A stretch of 64,000 bases of DNA from Angiostrongylus vasorum (Eukaryota > Nematoda > Chromadorea > Rhabditida > Metastrongylidae), in contig JADANN010000354.1 in assembly GCA_018806985.1 (NCBI GenBank), forward strand, positions 1,060,501 through 1,124,500, given 5' to 3'. Below, piece after piece: positions 58,366-64,000 of this stretch. The notes under the pieces are model-generated. The model had not been told where the DNA came from. It ran no database searches and saw only the letters and a list, made by a program, of their open reading frames with translations. Within the stretch, counting starts at the first letter, position 1; the number at the start of each line of letters is the position of its first letter. The translations under genes and the position numbers were made by a program.

Positions 58366-58649
58366 TTTTTTCGTTTATTAGTTTCAAGATAGTGACTTTC
58401 TTCTTAGTAGAATCAACTGCAGTACCATGTTTGTTCCACGAAATTTTTTTTCTTAGAGAACTTTAGATCGTTGCAGTTCGAATTCCGAAAAGTTTCAAAC
58501 AAGAGGTGAGAAAGGTGAGGTCGCCCATTAAGGTGATTAATTCTGATGGAATCTATATTTTGTTTGGAAGTCGAGCCTTTTCTCTCAGTATTTCATGTAA
58601 TTGTGAAAAATTCACTATTTTGAAAAATCTTAGTTAAAACGTAATGGAA

Positions 58650-58840
58650 TGATGTTAACTTTTTATTTTCTGCCTACTATTATTTTCATGTCAAGATATG
58701 AAGTGAAATAAAACCACTATGATGCTGAGATATGTGCAAAGCTTGGTAGACCACGAGGGTTTCGCAGCGATTACCCTTTCCTGGAGCTCATGTGTTAACC
58801 ACGGCACAATTGAGTGCTTTGTTTTCGTTTTCTACCCTAA
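58650..58840 (-). repeat. Repeat D copy, first of an inverted pair
   Basis: Module TTAACTTTTTATTTTCTGCC, ACTATGATGCTGAGATATGT, GCGATTACCCTTTCCTGGAG, GTGTTAACCACGG, then the ACGGCACCATTAGC turn. Confidence 0.75.
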
Positions 58841-58857
58841 CGGCACCATTAGCAGTC

Positions 58858-59095
58858 GACTAAAGCATCAGCTCAACTGGGTTCAGTGCCGATTTGTGCT
58901 CGCCAGACCATTACCGTTTACGGATAATTGCTGTTGGTACCGTTAGTGTAAAAAAGACTGGCTGAGAGAAAGCCAGAACAAAGTCAGTGATGTCATCCAA
59001 CCTCCGGAAAGAGTAATCGCGGCTAGATATGGCCTGAGGTCTATGTTTTGCAAATATCTCAATGTAATAGCGGTTGTATTTCGCATAATGGGATG
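58858..59095 (+). repeat. Repeat D copy, second of an inverted pair
   Basis: AGCATCAGCTCAACTGGG, CGTTTACGGATAATTGCTG, AGACTGGCTGAGAGAAAGCC, CTCCGGAAAGAGTAATCGCG, ATGTTTTGCAAATATCTC, GGTTGTATTTCGCATAATG. It opposes the preceding copy about 18 bp away. It ends directly downstream of the candidate minus-strand exon. Confidence 0.75.
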
Positions 59096-59114
59096 ATTTC
59101 GCGTAGGCATTAAA

Positions 59115-59241
59115 CCCATTTTAAATTTCTTCACAGTGGACTTGCTGTCATGAATGATGAGAGAAAGTTTTTCATCCGTACCTAATGCAGCAAGACTTGC
59201 GTCCTGTTGAGCTATTTCAGGAATTGCTTCCCGAATAATTT
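59115..59241 (-). CDS. Best candidate exon in the window, unrecognised
   Basis: On the minus strand an excellent nematode acceptor, T8-G-TTCTCAG, ends at 59242. The exon then opens with two bases of a split codon and reads IIREAIPEIAQQDASLAALG, then TDEKLSLIIHDSKSTVKKFK. Composition and codon use are protein-like and there is no stop for the whole length. The end is uncertain: donor-like GGGTTTAATG near 59120 is weak, and a repeat D copy follows at 59095. An upstream stretch near 59286-59345 (NEENLYKPAESNAEKLF) is also open and is followed by a GTTAAAG donor-like site, but the phases do not match across the intron. I do not recognise the protein family. Confidence 0.3.
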
Positions 59242-59345
59242 CTGAGAACAAAAAAAAGCATATGACTATATAATTAAGATATGAATCTTTAACGAATAAT
59301 TTCTCTGCGTTGCTTTCTGCAGGCTTGTACAAATTTTCCTCATTG

Positions 59346-60081
59346 GATATCGTAGTCGGATACTTATAGAAATATTGCTACAATCAAGAGAACCATTCAA
59401 ATGGGTGTCCAAAAGTGAAATATTCAGTTAATGAAGTAGCTATTCCTACTTTATTAGCGATATCACTTCCGATGGTTTGAATTTGGCTTGTTTCCTTTGA
59501 TACTCATTTGATTATAGAGAAATGTCTATTTAATTTCTTTGTATGTAGTGAACTTTTTCGAACAACATTTAATCAAGTTGGGGTCTATTCCATATATGGC
59601 TCATATCCGAATGAGAACAAATTAGGTCTTTACGCATAATTCCAGCACATTCCAGGCTATAATGAACACATTTATGTCACAATGTGACCTCTATAGAAGT
59701 CATGCGATGCAAAAATAGTCGTCAACTTTGAGTCGATGTACTTCAGCTCATAGTAATTTTTTTCTAGACGCAATAAAGATCACCGAGACTTCAAAAAAAG
59801 TTCAAAAAATCCTTGCCTATAGGATAAAAAGTTTTCTTGCTTTATCTCGATAAAATTCTAATTTTTGTGGAGCCTGTGGTACAAATTTCTTTCACTTTAC
59901 CGCTTCAACGCTCAAATTCCTAACACGAAAGAAATAAATAAGCGGTATCCCGTTTAGCAGGACGAGCCGGTGCTCCCCAATCTATTTTAGTGTTTTCGAA
60001 TTCCGGTCTTTCATTAAAAATCTCAGAAAGGTGTGCTTTTTTATAAGTCAATTGGAAGTATTATTTCGAAATATATTTAAA
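59346..60081. other. unassigned sequence
   Basis: No supported feature. Confidence 0.45.
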
Positions 60082-60092
60082 CTTGGAAGAGT

Positions 60093-60369
60093 AAAAATAA
60101 AATGAAAATGAGAAACTCTTTGCACTGAGCAATGCACCATGCAATCGACTTCATCAAGCATCACTGGTGGTGAACTAATGCATATCCGGCCTATACTGTG
60201 ACTCGCGGGTGCTTACCGATTTATCGAGCTAGTGCTGCTATCCTCTCAGACAAGTCTGTATCAACTTGCCGACCGTGCAGAGACGGCAGGCTTGGTAAAG
60301 CCTGCGGCGCTGGATCGAACCGAGGGCCGCGTGTGTATTCCAGGGCACCTTTAACCACTGCGATGCAAT
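60093..60369 (-). repeat. SINE-A copy with target duplication
   Basis: Reverse-complement SINE-A: TTTGCACTGAGCAATGCACC, CATGCAATCGACTTCATCAA, CTATACTGTGACTCGCGGG, core GTCTGTATCAACTTGCCGAC, B-box complement GGATCGAACC, head GGCACCTTTAACCACTGCGA. CTTGGAAGAGT (60082-60092) and CTTGGAAGGGT (60370-60380) form an 11 bp duplication with one mismatch. Confidence 0.88.
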
Positions 60370-60471
60370 CTTGGAAGGGTGCTGTATAAAAAAATATAGA
60401 TACGATTGATTTGGTATAGCATATAATTTTCTATAATACCTAAGTAGTTTTGAACTCTTAAAATGTTCAGT

Positions 60472-60530
60472 TGGTCGAGAAATTGTGGACAGATATCGAA
60501 AAACCTTCTTCGATGCAATAGAGTTAATCG
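60472..60530 (+). CDS. Candidate short exon, unrecognised
   Basis: An acceptor-like TTAAAATGTTCAG ends at about 60471 and a donor-like GGG-GTAGAAAC begins at about 60531. The open frame reads GREIVDRYRKTFFDAIELIG and stays open past the donor (VETNEAKLHFSRIDNS) to about 60600. Protein-like but unrecognised, and its strand is opposite to the 59.2 kb candidate. Confidence 0.22.
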
Positions 60531-60831
60531 GGGTAGAAACTAATGAAGCTAAGTTGCATTTTTCAAGAATAGACAATTCTATTCATCTTATAAAGATAAA
60601 CCTCAAGGCTTGTGAACACTACAAATCACTCTTTTTCTTTCGCTATTTTCCATCGAGGCCGTTGTCTCAAGTAGCAAAGTGGTATTGGCGGCTGCTGCAT
60701 CAGTCTTTTTCCAAACTCCCAAGTGCTTTTTTCCCGAATTCCCAAGTGCTCCTGTCTTCAATATTTAATCTTCAAATGTCCTTGTCACTGAAAAAAAAGG
60801 CAAACAGTTAAAGGAGGAATAAAAAGGGGTA

Positions 60832-61025
60832 AAGAGTTTGGCGTTGATCAATTTCGCTGGCCTAGCTATTTATCAAATCAGTGGTTTTTATATTCCTACG
60901 CAAGTCTGGTACCAACCTACCGACCCTTAAAGAGATGCTAAGTCCGGTTAAAATGGCCCACGGTATCGAATCAACAGTCATTAATCTGTTACAGGGTTCC
61001 CTCTAACCACTGCGCTTTGCCCGCT
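60832..61025 (-). repeat. SINE-A copy, tail half shortened
   Basis: Starts TTGGCGTTGATCAATTTCGC, jumps to CCTAGCTATTTATCAAATCA, then core AGTCTGGTACCAACCTACCG and head CCACTGCGCTTTGCCCGCTC. Most of the tail between GATCAATT and the core is deleted. Confidence 0.75.
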
Positions 61026-62179
61026 CTAGTACGTATGAAATTCAAAAGTAAGAGAAGAATCACCATTGTTGTCGATGAGTTAACAAACTCAATGTGATCT
61101 CTAGTAGTTAGTCAACCACTCTATGAGTTCATATCAGCTTCAACAATGTCAAAGAGTAGTGTTGAATGAAGTTATCAGTCTTTTTCTGTTTTTTAACGAC
61201 GAGATGTCAGAGGCAACAGGAAAACAAGGTGATCCCAAGACGTCAGGTAGTGTGTTCATGCAACGTTAGTTAGCAATTAAGTTCGTTTGTGTTCTACCTA
61301 GATTTGAGAACGGCCTGCATTACTTCATATCCGTAATAAGCGATACAATGAGAATCGTAGTGTTTTCAGTACATTGGAAAACTGCTCGGGCGATTTCTTT
61401 CTTAAAGTTTTGGGATGACTTTGTCAGATGTTTCCAACAAACATGCTCCAGTATTTGTGAATCGAAGCGAAGTTCACCATATTGCGATTAGGTTTTCTCT
61501 AGAACGGCGCCTATGGCAGAAATTGTTTTGCCAGTAGCTGAGCTTCCGGGTGAGAATGTTGAACTCTTTTTAAACTTAGATAGCTGTGCTAGGCGGTTAT
61601 CAATGGCTGTTCCTCAGTTCCCTAAAGATTTATATATACACATGTGTGTATATACATGTATATATACATATATATTGTATTTGAAGTAGCATCATCAATA
61701 TGATGGGTAGACAAATGTTTGGTATGGTTGAGATGATAATTTGATTGAGTGCTGCTAGTTTTTCTGATATTTGGAAATGAAATGAGATGTGGAAATGCCG
61801 AGAAAAAAACGTTGAAGAAAAAGTCCCAGAATTAAACTCAGTAAAAAGGGTAAAGGTCATGTGCGTTTTGCAAATGATTTGCTGTTTAGCTAAATATCGT
61901 GGTCAAAGGAGCGCTTTCGATAGACCTTTATAGCGGTGGTTATAAAATAAACTTTTTCCAATTCCGCAAAAGGGATACTTGATTGCTAAGACGATCCCTC
62001 TAGTAAATACGAGTTATCGGTTAAGAAAAAATAAACTCTCATAACAGAGGAAGAACTCAGCAATTTGCTTTTTGCTGGCTATTTATATAAAATGGAAAGC
62101 ATATGGCATTCTCGTATTTCAAAAATCGCTTAGTCAAGTCAGCAGTTAACTGCATTTTCGTGAGAAAAAAAATTTGTCG
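61026..62179. other. unassigned sequence
   Basis: It contains a small TA/CA palindromic simple-sequence patch at 61630-61677 (ACACATGTGTGT flanked by TATATA). No gene or repeat family supported. Confidence 0.5.
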
Positions 62180-62445
62180 TAGAAATCACAATGCTGTCTA
62201 CAGCAGTTTATACTATGGTCTTAGCTTAACTGAGTTCAATGCCTGTTTTTCTCCTCCGGGTCAATCCCGTTGATGGATGATTGCTGATAGCACCTATAGG
62301 TAAAAGCACGGCTGAGAGAAAGGCGAAACGAAGGAACATGGTGTGGTGTTGAGCACGTTAGTCCCGGTAAGGGTAAAAAGAATGTTCGATGCCCAGCGCA
62401 AAAATTTGCTGCCCAGAGTTTTCCAAATAACTCTTTGTCACTGAG
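62180..62445 (+). repeat. Repeat D copy, tRNA-sense orientation
   Basis: AGAAATCACAATGCTG, GTCTTAGCTTAACTGAG, GTTGATGGATGATTGCTGAT, GCTGAGAGAAAGGCGAAACG, ATGGTGTGGTGTTGAGCACG, AGTCCCGGTAAGGGTAA, TTCGATGCCC, AGAGTTTTCCAAATAACTC. Near complete, moderately diverged. Confidence 0.8.
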
Positions 62446-62883
62446 TTTACCTTAGAAATGTTGAAATTTGGTGCCGAGAGAACAGAATTCTCTTTTTTTT
62501 CTCATCCGGGCTTCAGTTAGAAAGAAGTTTAGGTAATTGCTTTCGATTTCAGCTATGTTAATCTCAGGCTATGCAGTAATTTCAGAAAAGATAACATTTC
62601 ATGCAACCTCTTTTATATCAAGTTTCAGTGAGCACTTGAACATTTCTTTAATCTAAACCTAAAGCTTCCGGAAATATCTCATTCCATTTTCGAAAAGAGA
62701 GTTTCCAACGAAAAAGCCTACTTCTAAGTACACATAGTTATGCATTGTTAAGCAGTAATGGACTTCTTTATCTATAAATCTCCGAAAATTTCACTGGAAC
62801 TGTTCGTGGTGAAAAGAAATAACACGTCTTAATAGTTGTTGAGTATTTAAAAATCTGTAATTTTTTTTTATATGGCCGTCTTG
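62446..62883. other. unassigned sequence
   Basis: No supported feature. Confidence 0.5.
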
Positions 62884-63163
62884 TCCCAGCACTTCTCATC
62901 TTCTATTCGTTTCCTCGCATCCCTTATCCACGTAGATCTTCCAACTTCTATGTGTGGCTTCGGCTACTGCTTGAGGATTTTCATTTTTATCTTGTCGTAG
63001 AATGCAGCTGGATAGCAGAGAGTGATTTTTTTTCCCGGCCAAGTCCGGTACCAATTCCTCGTTCCTGGAGGGATGAGAGGCTTTGTTGGCCTGGAACGGA
63101 ATCGAACTAGCATCATGCTCGTGATGACCGACATCACTACCACTGTGCTATCCTCTACATTAA
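62884..63163 (-). repeat. SINE-B copy 2
   Basis: Minus-strand tRNA-like head with A box TAGCACAGTGG (63140-63150) and B box AGTTCGATTC (63099-63108), followed by the shared core ATTGGTACCGGACTTGGC (63037-63054) and the B-specific tail (GTGTGGCTTCGGCTACTGCT, GAGGATTTTCATTTTT). About 80% identical to 46463-46832 by eye. Confidence 0.85.
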
Positions 63164-64000
63164 TCTAAGATTTATAACAACTAATACTTTTTAAATGGAG
63201 ATAATTTGTAGGCAATTCAAACTCATAGCATGCAATAGAATCTAATTCAAATAAGCGGAACATCGTTAGGAATTCAAAAAATGCAGGTGTACATTATTAA
63301 TGAGAGGTTAAAATAATTTTACTGTGTTCACACAGGAATAACCTCTTTCCACTCATCCATCCTTGAGATTAACTCCCACAATCCGCTTAGCGGAATGTTT
63401 TATTACAGAGTGTTGTAATTTGTAGTATTAGTGATTCTTATGGTTAATCGTTCACATCTTCATCATGACTAGATGATACTTCTAGCCTCGAATAGTGACA
63501 TAGACTAGTGTTAATTCCCACCCGCTTCACCCAAAATGAGAAGAACTTCAAAATTTTCTTCATTCAACAGTAAAGCTATGCCACAGCAGTGCTCAGTAAA
63601 GTGTTCTTGGCTAAGTTCTTCTTATAAACAGCGAGAAAATACACGATATCAAATAATTTCTAGCCTTAATGTCGTTTCGGCGAGCTGTGTGCATGCAACG
63701 ACCATAAAACATAATAGTGACGTACCAAGGCTTTTGGTATCTGCTTGATTAACACGATGACTGCCAGAACTTGAGAAGTTTAGGGTGACCAATTCTAACC
63801 TACCTCTCTAGCCACTCAGTATGGAACATCATGCAAGAGAATTTCAATGAAATTACAACAAAGTACAATGATAATTTCGATTTTCATCGGTTTTTTAATA
63901 TTTTATTTAAACACTACAGTAAAAAGCAATGTTGCCTCAGAGCGACCCTCGTACCATTAACAAAATATCCAGTGAAAAAAATTTCAACGCATGCTGACAA
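63164..64000. other. unassigned sequence
   Basis: No supported feature; a 70-codon plus-strand frame (63536-63748) is unrecognised. Confidence 0.5.

Overview
This looks like an AT-rich, repeat-dense eukaryotic window with no intact gene, probably from a parasitic nematode of the strongylid/hookworm type. The organism call rests on five decayed RTE-clade non-LTR retrotransposons whose remnants resemble the RTE elements I know from hookworm-like genomes, on many short tRNA-derived repeats, and on TTTTCAG/TTCTCAG-type splice-acceptor motifs. No rRNA, operon, bacterial gene or CRISPR array is visible. I found no complete conserved host gene. Four short stretches look like single exons (about 20.79, 56.73, 59.12-59.24 and 60.47 kb); their proteins are not recognised.

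Most of the recognisable sequence is mobile-element debris. (1) SINE-A: about 20 dispersed copies of a ~270-280 bp element with a tRNA-like head (A box near TGGCGCAGTGG, B box near GGAATCGATCC), a core around AATTGGTACCAGACTTG, and a tail ending near GATTGATCAACGCCGAG. Several copies keep 8-12 bp target-site duplications. (2) SINE-B: two copies (46.46-46.83 and 62.88-63.16 kb) with a different tRNA-like head but the same core. (3) Repeat C: three ~350-410 bp copies (17.1, 41.1, 55.2 kb), at least two ending in short RTE-like tandem tails. (4) Repeat D: at least a dozen copies with an internal tRNA-like segment, often in head-to-head inverted pairs. (5) Repeat E: two copies (20.4 and 28.9 kb). 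(6) RTE fragments at 1.74-2.27 (-), 5.04-5.61 (+), 13.30-14.13 (-), 29.69-31.80 (-) and 52.15-53.47 kb (+), all broken by frameshifts, stops or deletions.

The largest structure is a long inverted repeat. The segment 22527-24452 recurs in reverse complement at 32009-33933, at roughly 98-99% identity by eye, around a 7.56 kb spacer that contains a repeat E copy and an RTE element. Every other repeat here is far more decayed, so the inverted duplication is young, gene-converted, or an assembly artefact. Its right outer edge falls exactly where a SINE-A copy loses its head.

Simple repeats include an ~820 bp almost pure ATGT tetranucleotide tract (44606-45426), a ~117 bp CA tract (14312-14428) and several TA tracts. 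These produce long artefactual open frames on both strands. The rest is AT-rich sequence in which I see no supported feature.
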